Source: Actibacterium naphthalenivorans (GTDB lineage: Bacteria; Pseudomonadota; Alphaproteobacteria; Rhodobacterales; Rhodobacteraceae). From it: 64,000 nt of DNA. Below are positions 56,457 through 64,000 of the stretch, in pieces. The notes beneath the pieces are model-generated. The model saw only the letters and a program-made list of their open reading frames with translations, did not search any database and was not told the origin of the DNA. The stretch's first letter is position 1, and each line of letters starts with the position of its first letter. The position numbers were made by a program, and so were the translations under genes. Location of the stretch: positions 434,001-498,000 of the forward strand of contig NZ_JACIEQ010000002.1 of the NCBI RefSeq assembly GCF_014196965.1, written 5' to 3'.

Positions 56457-57454
56457 ACGCGAACCCCATTACCCCGACCGTTCCCCTTGAGAAGGACGGC
56501 AAACATCACGGTTTTCTGCGCCTGCCGCATTCGCGCAACGACAGCGCCTGGGGCGCGGTGATGATCCCGGTGACGGTGGTGCGCAACGGCGACGGGCCCA
56601 CCGCCCTGCTGACCGGCGCCAATCACGGCGACGAATACGAGGGGCCGATCGCACTGCAACGGCTGGCGCATGAGCTGCAGCCCGAAGAAATCACCGGCCG
56701 GGTGATCATTGTGCCCTACATGAACTTTCCGGCCTTCCGGGCCGCCACACGGGTATCTCCCATCGACGGAATGAACCTGAACCGGATCTTCCCCGGACGT
56801 GCGGACGGGAGCGCGACAGAAAAGATCGCGGATTACTTTCACAATATTCTCGTACCCATGGCCGACATCGTTCTCGACTATCATTCCGGCGGCAAGACGC
56901 TGGATTTCCTGCCCTTTGCCTGCGCGCATTATCTGGACACGCAAACCCAGCAGGAAGCCTGCATCGCGGCGGTCGAGGCCTTCAACGCCCCCTATACGCT
57001 GATGCTGCGCGAGATCGACAATGTCGGCATGTATGACACCGCCGTCGAGATGCAGGGCAAGGTCTTCGTCACCACCGAGCTTGGCGGCGGCGGCACCGCG
57101 ACGGCGCGGTCCGCGCGCATTGCCCGCAAGGGCGCGCGCAACGTGCTGATCCACGCGGGCATCCTGCGCGGCGAGATCGAGCGCGAGCCGTCCCTGATGC
57201 TCGATATGCCGGGGAATGATTGCTACCATTTCGCAACCTCCGAGGGGCTTGTCGAACCCCTTGTGGATCTGGGCGATCAGGTTTCGCAGGGGCAGCCGAT
57301 CGCCAAGATCTGGCCCGTTGACAGAACCGGCGTCGTGCCTTTGGAATATTTTGCCCAGCGGGCCGGCATTCTTGCGGCGCGCCACTTTCCGGGGCTGATC
57401 CAGACCGGCGACTGTCTGGCCGTGATCGGCACGACAACCGCGAGCGCGGCATAG
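56453..57454 (+). CDS. doeB: N-alpha-acetyl-L-2,4-diaminobutyrate deacetylase DoeB (EutE)
   Basis: Removes acetate from the DoeA product, giving L-2,4-diaminobutyrate. A zinc hydrolase of the succinylglutamate desuccinylase/aspartoacylase family, 333 residues. Zinc ligands are in TGANHGDEYEG (His, Glu) and LDYHSGGKTLDF (His); NRIFPGRADGSATEKIAD follows. It is the last gene of the plus-strand operon; the product is finished by DoeD and DoeC encoded on the other strand upstream. Confidence 0.95.
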   Translation: MNANPITPTVPLEKDGKHHGFLRLPHSRNDSAWGAVMIPVTVVRNGDGPTALLTGANHGDEYEGPIALQRLAHELQPEEITGRVIIVPYMNFPAFRAATRVSPIDGMNLNRIFPGRADGSATEKIADYFHNILVPMADIVLDYHSGGKTLDFLPFACAHYLDTQTQQEACIAAVEAFNAPYTLMLREIDNVGMYDTAVEMQGKVFVTTELGGGGTATARSARIARKGARNVLIHAGILRGEIEREPSLMLDMPGNDCYHFATSEGLVEPLVDLGDQVSQGQPIAKIWPVDRTGVVPLEYFAQRAGILAARHFPGLIQTGDCLAVIGTTTASAA

Positions 57455-57579
57455 GCCGAGACGTTATCGATGCCACAATCGGCCCTGACACGGTTCCGCG
57501 CGGGTTCAGGTGCCTTTCCGCTCCCAGCCGGTGGGCGTGCATGCCCGGGACCCGCCGCCCCGGCAGCCGCGCCACGCGG

Positions 57580-58728
57580 CTATCGTTCGGCCGGTGGCTT
57601 CGCCAGTTGCCACTTTACCCGCGCGAAAGCCATCTGCACCGCCAGCCCCAGGAAAACATAGCCCATGTCGAACACCCAGGTACCGTCAATCAACGCCGCC
57701 TGGATCGACTGGCCAAGGATCGACAGCACCGTGCCGAGCGCGAAACAGGCCAGGCCGAACCGCCCCATCAACAGTACCGGCCAGACCCAGCGGCTGGCGG
57801 AGAGGTGCATCACCCACCTCTGGGTCGAAAGGAAATAGACCAGCGCCAGCAGATGCAGCAGGCGCGGAGCGGCAAGGAAGGTCTTGTCGAAGCTGACGAT
57901 ATAGAAGGGCCAGCCGTGGTCCTGCAAGAAACCGAGGGCGGCATTGCATGGGTCACGGATCACGCCGATCTTCACCCACGCCAGAACGAACACCAGCACC
58001 GCCAGCGACAGCCAGCGTGCCCACGTTACATTCGGGCACAGCCGCTCGCCCGTTTTCAGCCGCATCCCCGTGGCAAGGCCGATGACAAACAGAAACTGCC
58101 AGGCGAACGGGTTGAAAAACCATCCTCCCTCATTGGGGAAGGCCGGCATGTTCAGCCGCGCCTCGCCGGTGATGACCCACAGCAGGAACGATCCCCCGAG
58201 CATCACCCAGATATTGCGCTGGCCGATCAGGATCATCACGGGCGTCATCACCAGCAGCGCCGCGTACATCGGCAGGATGTTGATATAGCCGAACTGATGC
58301 CCCAACGTCGCGATGCCGATGGTCGCTTTCTCCGGCGCCCTGATCCACGGGGCGACGTTGTTGAGCGTCCGCATCTGATCCGCGCCGAACCAGTAGGCCG
58401 CGCCCAGCATGATCGCCAGCGAGATCACCGAGATCACCAGATGCACGGAATAAAGCGTCCATGCCCGGCCCCAGCATTTCGCGACGGCGCGCCACAGCGG
58501 CAGGCAGACAAAGGCCGCGGGATAGGCCAGCCCCGCCGCCATCCCCGACATGAACACAAAGCCCTCGGCCGCATCCGAAAAGCCGAAATTTCGGCTGGTC
58601 AGGGTTTCCAGCGGGTTGCCCGGCACGTGGTTGATAAAAATCATCACCAGCGCGAGACCACGGAAGAAGTCGAGCCGGGGGTCACGTGTCGACGCGGGCG
58701 CGCCCAGCGGAGCTTTGGTCGGGGGCAT
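57580..58728 (-). CDS. opgC: OpgC succinyltransferase of osmoregulated periplasmic glucans
   Basis: A membrane acyltransferase of 382 residues with about ten helices. The OpgC landmark DPRLDFFRGLALVMIFINHVPGNPLE lies at the N terminus (residues about 16-41). It adds succinyl groups to the glucan backbone made by OpgG/OpgH. It begins 1 base after opgH ends, last gene of opgGIHC. This form (without the E. coli-type OpgC fold of different family) is that of Rhodobacter sphaeroides. Confidence 0.92.
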   Translation of the reverse strand: MPPTKAPLGAPASTRDPRLDFFRGLALVMIFINHVPGNPLETLTSRNFGFSDAAEGFVFMSGMAAGLAYPAAFVCLPLWRAVAKCWGRAWTLYSVHLVISVISLAIMLGAAYWFGADQMRTLNNVAPWIRAPEKATIGIATLGHQFGYINILPMYAALLVMTPVMILIGQRNIWVMLGGSFLLWVITGEARLNMPAFPNEGGWFFNPFAWQFLFVIGLATGMRLKTGERLCPNVTWARWLSLAVLVFVLAWVKIGVIRDPCNAALGFLQDHGWPFYIVSFDKTFLAAPRLLHLLALVYFLSTQRWVMHLSASRWVWPVLLMGRFGLACFALGTVLSILGQSIQAALIDGTWVFDMGYVFLGLAVQMAFARVKWQLAKPPAER

Positions 58729-58729
58729 C

Positions 58730-60538
58730 TCAGGCAGTTACTTCAACGGCATCGGCGGCAGAAGCGGGCGCGGCAGGCGCGGAGCCGGTCCACAGGGTCA
58801 CGATCCGGCGATGGTCGGCGATCACCTGCGGGATGCAGGTTTCTTCGGGCGTAAGGAACAGCGGCGGCGCGGACGGCTGCGAGCTGGCCCAGATGACCAG
58901 CGGTGCCAGCACCAGCGGCACCCCGATCGGCAGCACCCAGAGCATGAGATCGGGGGCGAGGCTCCGCGTGAGGAAAATGACGGCGCCGCCCCAGAGCTGG
59001 ATCCACCAGCCCGCGGCAAAGGCATCGGGCAGCGTCAGCTGCCCGTCGCCGCGGGTCTGCGCCGGCCAGCCTCCGTCGCGCCCCATCAGCACCTGAAGCA
59101 CCGCCCGCGTTTGCCACATCAGCATGATCGGCGCGTTGATCGAAGACATCAGCAATTCGCTCAACATGCCGCGCAGGGCCATGAACCGCCCGCCGAATCC
59201 CTCCACCCGCCCGCGAATGATCGCGTCCAGCAGGATCAGCACCTTGGGCAGCACCAGCAAACCGAACACACCCACCGCGACACCGACCGCTTTCGACGTC
59301 TGGTCCGAGGGAAAGACGGGAAAGAGCTGGAACGGTTCGGGAAAGAAATCCGGCTCGGGCGCGGTCGCCGTCGCGTAGAGGTTCGAGGCCAGGAACATCA
59401 CCCAGAACAGCGGCGCGATATAGCTCAGGATGCCCTGGAAAAACACAAACCGCGACCACGCCCTGAGGCCGGGGGCCGACAGAAGACGCACATGCTGCAG
59501 GTTCCCCTGACACCACCGCCTGTCGCGCTTGGCGAAATCGATCATGTTCTGCGGCCCCTCTTCGAACGAGCCTGTCAGGTCGGGGTCCAGGCGCACCGAC
59601 CATCCCGCACGCGCCAGCAGCGCCGCCTCTACATAATCGTGGCTGAGGATGTGCCCCCCGAAGGGCGGCGGGCCGCTGAGTTCGGGCAGGGCACAGCTTT
59701 CGGCAAATGCGCGCACGCGCACCAGCGCATTGTGCCCCCAGAACGGCCCCGTGACGCCCTGCATGGCGGCCTGCCCCTGCGCGAACACCGGCGAATAGAA
59801 CCCGGCGGCGAACTGCATCGCCCGCCCAAAGCGCGAGCGCGCGCCGGTGATGCGCGGCAGCGTCTGCAGCAGGCCAAGTCGTGGCGCCGCCTGCATCCGT
59901 CGCACCATCTCCGCGATGGTTTCGCCCTCCATCAGGCTGTCGGCATCGAGGATCAGGGCAAAATCGTAATGCGCCCCCGAGGTTTCAAAGAAATCCTGAA
60001 TATTGCCCGCCTTGCGGCCCGTGTTGCGGGGCCGCCTGCGATAGAAGAACCGGGCTTTCTTGCCCGCCTTCAGCCGCGCATCCTGTGCGCGGTCGTCCCA
60101 CAGATGCACGAACCAGCGCTCTTCCTCGGCGCCCACACGTTCGTCCTGCGTATCCGACAGGATCGCGAAGTCGAAATGCGCCGCCAGCCCCAATCGGGTT
60201 AGCGCATCATCCATCGCCGCCACACGGGCGAAAACCACCGCCGGATCTTCGTTGTAGACAGGCATCAGGATGGCGGTGCGGGTGGTGATGGGCGTGACCA
60301 GCGGCGGGGGCGCCCTGCGCGCGGAAATCAGCCCCTCGACCGATTGCATCGCCCCCCAGGCCAGCCAGAAGGTCGTGATGAACACCAGCGCCGCGCGCAC
60401 CCCGTCGACCACCTGATAACCGTCGGCGGCGCCGAATTGCAAAAACAGCGCCGCAGCGCCGGCCCCGAGGCCGACACTCACGAGCAACGCAAACGCACGC
60501 GCCGACAGCGCACCGCCGGAGGACGTTGTCCGGATCAT
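58730..60538 (-). CDS. opgH: Glucan glucosyltransferase OpgH
   Basis: The inner-membrane glucosyltransferase that makes the linear beta-1,2-glucan backbone from UDP-glucose. GT2 motifs: MPVYNEDPAVVFAR, DxD in LILDADSLMEGE, FWGHNALVR, and the Q/RxxRW-type RDRRWCQGNLQH. Several helices flank the catalytic domain. At 602 residues it lacks the long N-terminal cytosolic part of E. coli OpgH (847 residues) that contacts FtsZ. It starts 3 bases after the opgI stop. Confidence 0.93.
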   Translation of the reverse strand: MIRTTSSGGALSARAFALLVSVGLGAGAAALFLQFGAADGYQVVDGVRAALVFITTFWLAWGAMQSVEGLISARRAPPPLVTPITTRTAILMPVYNEDPAVVFARVAAMDDALTRLGLAAHFDFAILSDTQDERVGAEEERWFVHLWDDRAQDARLKAGKKARFFYRRRPRNTGRKAGNIQDFFETSGAHYDFALILDADSLMEGETIAEMVRRMQAAPRLGLLQTLPRITGARSRFGRAMQFAAGFYSPVFAQGQAAMQGVTGPFWGHNALVRVRAFAESCALPELSGPPPFGGHILSHDYVEAALLARAGWSVRLDPDLTGSFEEGPQNMIDFAKRDRRWCQGNLQHVRLLSAPGLRAWSRFVFFQGILSYIAPLFWVMFLASNLYATATAPEPDFFPEPFQLFPVFPSDQTSKAVGVAVGVFGLLVLPKVLILLDAIIRGRVEGFGGRFMALRGMLSELLMSSINAPIMLMWQTRAVLQVLMGRDGGWPAQTRGDGQLTLPDAFAAGWWIQLWGGAVIFLTRSLAPDLMLWVLPIGVPLVLAPLVIWASSQPSAPPLFLTPEETCIPQVIADHRRIVTLWTGSAPAAPASAADAVEVTA

Positions 60539-60541
60539 CCG

Positions 60542-60754
60542 TTATCGGCCGCGCGCCGTTCGACCGAACCCGGCGGCGCACGCCATAAGCAGGCGATGCA
60601 GGGTCCTGCCACCGGCAAAGGGCGCCTCGATCACCTGCCTCGGCATCACCAGGGGCGCGTGGGGAAGCGCGGCTTCGCGCAGGATAGCCGCCTTGCGCGT
60701 GGCAAAGGCGAAGGTGTTTCCATCGGAAACGGAAGAACTGATCTGCGTCGTCAT
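60542..60754 (-). CDS. opgI: Small OPG operon protein OpgI
   Basis: A 70-residue protein encoded between opgG and opgH. Its ATG overlaps the opgG stop as ATGA and its stop lies 3 bases before the opgH start, so it is placed as a true operon member. The Rhodobacter sphaeroides operon has a small gene, opgI, at the same position. No motif is visible beyond an Ala/Arg-rich C-terminal half (LHRLLMACAAGFGRTARG). No function is claimed. Confidence 0.7.
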   Translation of the reverse strand: MTTQISSSVSDGNTFAFATRKAAILREAALPHAPLVMPRQVIEAPFAGGRTLHRLLMACAAGFGRTARGR

Positions 60755-62400
60755 TCGCGTACCCATTGGTAAATCCATGTCTCGGTGAGCTTTCTCCCAA
60801 AACCCGCGACATGGGCAACAAGTTCCACCAGTCGCTCATTTCCACCATTTACATCGATGACAAGCCGCCACTTGTTGGTGTCTTCGATCTTTGAAAGAGC
60901 GATATGTTGAATTTTCCCGCGTGCAATGGTCACCACCGGTTCCAACACCGCATCTTCCGGCAGCCCCGCCATCAGCCCGCCCGCGAAATCGATCACGAAC
61001 TTGCGCACCGATGCCTTGGTGTCGGACACGCCCGAGGTCCCGCCCCGCCCCACCAGCGTGTTGACGATCCACGCGCGGTCTCCCTCGCGGTCGGTGCCGA
61101 GCACGCCCCAGCGCAGGCGGTAGGCGTATTCGCGCGTCTCGCCCGCCTTCGGTTTGTCGGACGGCACCCAGAAGCTGACGATATTGTCATTGCCCTCCAG
61201 GTCGGAGGGGATCTCGACCAGACGGATCGCGCCCGGCCCCCAATCGCCTCGCGGTTCGATCAGCACCGACGGGCGATCCTGATAATGGGCGCCCGCGTCC
61301 TGATAATCGTCGAACGAACGGTCGCGCTGGATCAGGCCGAAGGATTTGAGGTTCGGCTCGGTGAGGTAGGAGCTGGCCAGCCGCGGCGGGTTGTTGAGCG
61401 GGCGCCAGAGCACATCGCCGTCCTGACGCACCACCATCAGCGCGTTGCTGTCATGAACCTGGGGGCGGTAGTCATCGAAGGCATCGCCATTCTTTTCGTC
61501 GAACAGGAACATCGAGGTCAGCGCCGCCACGCCCAGCTGTTCCACATCGCGGCGGAAATGCAGCCTGGCGGTCACATCAATCACGGTTTCCGCGCCCGGA
61601 CGGATCACGAAACGGTAGGCGCCTGTGCACGACGGGCTGTCGAGCGCGGCGTAGAGCACGGCGGTTTCCTGCCCGTCGGCGGGACGCTCCAGCCAGAATT
61701 CGGAAAAGCGCGGGAACTCCTCCTCGCCGCCGAGCCCGGTGTTGATCGCGAGCCCGCGCGCGGACAGCCCGTAGCTGCTGCCTCGGGCCAGAGCGCGGAA
61801 ATAAGACGCCCCCACGAAAGCGACCAGTTCGTCGAACTTGTCGGCGCGGTTGAGCGGCGTGTTCAGACGAAAGCCCGCCACGCCCGGTAAATCCTGACCT
61901 TTGGGCACACGGTCGGCGAGATCATCGTAGTAGAGGAAATCCTCGGTGGAAAAGCTCATCGGCGTCTGGGTGCCGTCGATCACTTCGTGGATTGCCACGG
62001 TCTGCTTGTACAGCCAGCCGGGATGGAAGGCATGCACGCGGAACAGCGCGCCGTCGTCGCGCCAGCGCGCGCGGTCCGGATTGAACTGGATCTTGCGATA
62101 ATCGTCGTAGTCGAGATCCGCGATCACCTCTGCCGCATCGGCGGGCGCCCGGTAATCGGATCGGGCCGCCTCTGCCATGCGCGCATCCAGCCAGTCGAAG
62201 GAAAACGGCTGCGGCTCGGCCGGCGCGGGGGCGGGCTGGGCCACGGCTTCGGGCGCCCCCGGCTCTGGCGCGGCGGCCTCCTGCGTCAGAGCCGGGCGCG
62301 CGAAGGCGACAGCGGCCACAGATCCCGAAAGAGTGGAAAGAACTGTACGACGAGTGAGGCGGGACAGGCCCGCTTCAGAAGACTGCGACTTTACAGACAT
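60751..62400 (-). CDS. opgG: Periplasmic glucan synthesis protein OpgG
   Basis: A periplasmic protein of 549 residues needed to make branched osmoregulated glucans. The N terminus has a Tat-type signal (SRLTRRTVLSTLSGSVAAVA), then a Pro/Ala/Glu-rich linker. The OpgG domain starts at DYDDYRKIQFNPDRARW and includes FRVHAFHPGWLYKQTV, YFRALARGSSYGLSARGLAI and EEFPRFSEFWLERP. The start at 62400 follows directly the signal. It is the first gene of opgGIHC; the Tat rather than Sec signal fits other alphaproteobacterial OpgG/D. Confidence 0.94.
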   Translation of the reverse strand: MSVKSQSSEAGLSRLTRRTVLSTLSGSVAAVAFARPALTQEAAAPEPGAPEAVAQPAPAPAEPQPFSFDWLDARMAEAARSDYRAPADAAEVIADLDYDDYRKIQFNPDRARWRDDGALFRVHAFHPGWLYKQTVAIHEVIDGTQTPMSFSTEDFLYYDDLADRVPKGQDLPGVAGFRLNTPLNRADKFDELVAFVGASYFRALARGSSYGLSARGLAINTGLGGEEEFPRFSEFWLERPADGQETAVLYAALDSPSCTGAYRFVIRPGAETVIDVTARLHFRRDVEQLGVAALTSMFLFDEKNGDAFDDYRPQVHDSNALMVVRQDGDVLWRPLNNPPRLASSYLTEPNLKSFGLIQRDRSFDDYQDAGAHYQDRPSVLIEPRGDWGPGAIRLVEIPSDLEGNDNIVSFWVPSDKPKAGETREYAYRLRWGVLGTDREGDRAWIVNTLVGRGGTSGVSDTKASVRKFVIDFAGGLMAGLPEDAVLEPVVTIARGKIQHIALSKIEDTNKWRLVIDVNGGNERLVELVAHVAGFGRKLTETWIYQWVRE

Positions 62401-62993
62401 TGCACACACATTGAACCGAACTTGCTTTCGTACACACGTCATCCTGCGCATGCGACTCACTCACATGACAGTTCCGTGACCCTGACCAATTATGACCAGT
62501 TTCGCCGCACCGCCACATGAATCTGTTGAACCGGTTGAGAACTGGCGGTTTTTCGCAGGTCGCCGACCTGCCGGCAAGAGCGGCTCCGCCGCCAAACCGC
62601 TGCTGTTGTTGCGAAGAATAGCAGGAAATAAGCTGTTTCAGCGAAGAACGGATCATCGGGATCTTGAAAGAGCGCCAGGCGGCGGCCGGATCTGGCGGAG
62701 GCGCGGAAAGGTCTGTCCGGAATCAAGCGACGTGTTTCACGGGGAGTGGCGCCGGACGCCCGTGCCCGTTGGCCCAGGCCCTCGCCCCCGTGCCGGCGGG
62801 CAAGGCGGCGCCCGGCTTTCTGGCATCTTGCCGCCTCGACTAATTTTCCAGGTTCGGGTAGCGTGCCCGAAGCAGGTGCGCTCCATCCGGCAACCCGCTG
62901 TTTTCAAAGGCTGCCGTTCCCCCGTGATCGGCCTAGAAAGAGGCCTATGCGCAAGATGATGGCTGACCGAGCGTCCTACAGGCACCGCTGACA
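62401..62993. other. Intergenic region between opgG and the DedA-like fusion gene
   Basis: 593 bases between divergent genes with no credible ORF on either strand. It must hold the opgG promoter and that of the following gene. The part 62401-62680 is AT-richer and the part 62690-62840 very GC-rich. I see no known riboswitch. Confidence 0.5.
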
Positions 62994-64000
62994 ATGCTCG
63001 ACATCCTTCAGACCCTGCTCGACATGGCAAGCTCGCGGCCGATCGAGGCGCTCATCCTCTTTCTGGCGCCCTTCGCACGTGAGGATGTCGCCATCGTCGT
63101 CGGCGGCCTTCTCATCGTCGAGCAGCGGCTGCCGTTCGGGCTGGCCCTGGCAAGCCTCTACGCCGGGATCGTGGCCAGTGATTTCCTGCTGTTCGGCCTT
63201 GGCAGGCTCGCCCGGCGGAACAACCGGCTTCGGCGGCTCCTGCTGCACCCGAGGGTCGAGCGGGCCAACGCGTGGCTGCTGGGCCATGTGCCGGCGGCGA
63301 TGATCGTCGCGCGGATCGTCCCCGGTGTCATCTTCCCGGTCTATGTGGGCTGCGGCCTTCTGGGGGTGCGGACCGCCGTGTTCGCGCTGATCACGATGGC
63401 GACGGCCGCGGTCTATTTGCCCGCGCTGCTCTGGCTCGTGGTCCGCTTCGGCGATGACGTGCTCTCGGGGGCCGGCTATTGGGCGTGGGTTCTGACCCTC
63501 ACCATTCTGGTGATCCTGATCACCAACCGGGCGCGGAACCCGCCGTGGGGCCTGATGCTGCGTGTCGGCCGCTTCGGGTTTGCGGGGGTGTTCCGGCAGG
63601 CCGGAAAAGCCATCAAAGGGGTCGGCAAAAGCCATGCCGGGATGCCGTCTCTCGGCGCCCTCTCCTCGCGCATCGGGCTGGCGGAGAGGATCCCGCCGAA
63701 ACTCTTCTACGTTCCGATGGCGTTTCAGTGGCTCTGGCTCTCGGCCAGGTATCGCAGCCTGTCGCTTCCGACGCTGGTCAACCCGCTGATCGAGGTTGGC
63801 GGGCTCTGGGGCGAGTCGAAACAGGTGTATCTCGACATGGTGTCAGGCGAGGCCCGGCAATGGATCGCGCCCTATGTGATGATGGCGCGCGGATCGGCGG
63901 ACGGCACCGCAGACGGGCGCCGGGCCGCCGCCCTCGCCCGGGAAAACGGCCTGACCTTCCCGCTTGTCGCCAAGCCCGACATCGGCTGGCAGGGCTACGG
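62994..64000 (+). CDS. DedA-like membrane domain fused to an ATP-grasp-like domain (partial at window end)
   Basis: An open frame of at least 335 codons, cut by the window edge. Residues about 1-175 resemble a DedA/SNARE-associated membrane protein: FLAPFAREDVAIVVGGLLIV, then IVARIVPGVIFPVYVGCGLLGV and following helices. From about residue 230 the sequence (FYVPMAFQWLWLSARYRSLSLP, NPLIEVGGLWGESK, LTFPLVAKPDIGWQGYG) matches soluble proteins called D-alanine-D-alanine ligase-like/ATP-grasp, whose nucleotide fold starts at LVAKP. The rest and any catalytic residues lie outside the window. Confidence 0.75.
   Translation, partial: MLDILQTLLDMASSRPIEALILFLAPFAREDVAIVVGGLLIVEQRLPFGLALASLYAGIVASDFLLFGLGRLARRNNRLRRLLLHPRVERANAWLLGHVPAAMIVARIVPGVIFPVYVGCGLLGVRTAVFALITMATAAVYLPALLWLVVRFGDDVLSGAGYWAWVLTLTILVILITNRARNPPWGLMLRVGRFGFAGVFRQAGKAIKGVGKSHAGMPSLGALSSRIGLAERIPPKLFYVPMAFQWLWLSARYRSLSLPTLVNPLIEVGGLWGESKQVYLDMVSGEARQWIAPYVMMARGSADGTADGRRAAALARENGLTFPLVAKPDIGWQGY

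Noticed and set aside
58550-60202. A 550-codon plus-strand frame over opgH
   Set aside because: Antisense to an intact glucosyltransferase; composition Arg/His/Gln-rich without motifs.

Overview
This window looks like the chromosome of a marine Rhodobacteraceae (Roseobacter-group) alphaproteobacterium. The evidence is high G+C, a ChpT phosphotransferase, a perfect CtrA-type box, a VPLPA-CTERM protein, L21 with the C-terminal extension usual in the group, the opgGIHC glucan operon known from Rhodobacter sphaeroides, and a complete ectoine/hydroxyectoine uptake and catabolism cluster of the Ruegeria type. No identity search was run; everything here rests on motifs, gene order and family knowledge.

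Layout. 1-8.8 kb: guaA, a zinc-ribbon micro-protein, a FadL-type porin, a P-loop ATPase, metA, ppk2 with an overlapping TetR gene, and an OafA-type acyltransferase. 8.8-16 kb: a response regulator with a degenerate GGDEF domain, rplM-rpsI, a MocR regulator facing a DUF1127 gene across repeated operators, a VPLPA-CTERM protein, and speDE. 16-24 kb: PaaI-like thioesterase, ECHDC3-like crotonase, glycosyltransferase, M32 carboxypeptidase, ctaA, trmJ, a ThiE/TenI-like gene, olsBA (with promoter and CtrA box), and a DUF3553 gene divergent from chpT. 24-31 kb: proA, proB, obgE, a GNAT gene, rpmA, rplU, a DUF2059 protein and tRNA-Ser(CGA).

31-44 kb is an accessory-looking stretch. An ECF41 sigma factor and a monooxygenase-like gene sit behind a promoter matching the ECF41 consensus. 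An AT-rich patch without a recognisable gene follows. Next is a peroxide/sulfur redox module: persulfide-dioxygenase-like MBL protein, Dps, 1-Cys peroxiredoxin and a divergent OxyR homologue with a near-complete OxyR operator. Then come a dipeptide ABC transporter with an M19 dipeptidase, and a decayed IS3 transposase.

44-57.5 kb is the ectoine/hydroxyectoine cluster: doeD, doeC and an AsnC/Lrp regulator on one strand, divergent from enuR, uehABC, usp, eutABC, doeA and doeB. The products import ectoines (TRAP), convert hydroxyectoine to ectoine (EutABC), open and deacetylate the ring (DoeA, DoeB) and pass diaminobutyrate to aspartate (DoeD, DoeC). A 16-bp motif occurs at both the enuR start and the uehA leader. 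57.5-62.4 kb is the opgGIHC operon. The right edge cuts a DedA-like/ATP-grasp-like fusion gene.

The most checkable non-routine signals are the ECF41 promoter, the OxyR operator with a one-cysteine OxyR, the shared EnuR-candidate motif, the CtrA box before olsBA, the degenerate GGDEF response regulator and the mobile inverted-repeat family downstream of speE and the thiE-like gene.
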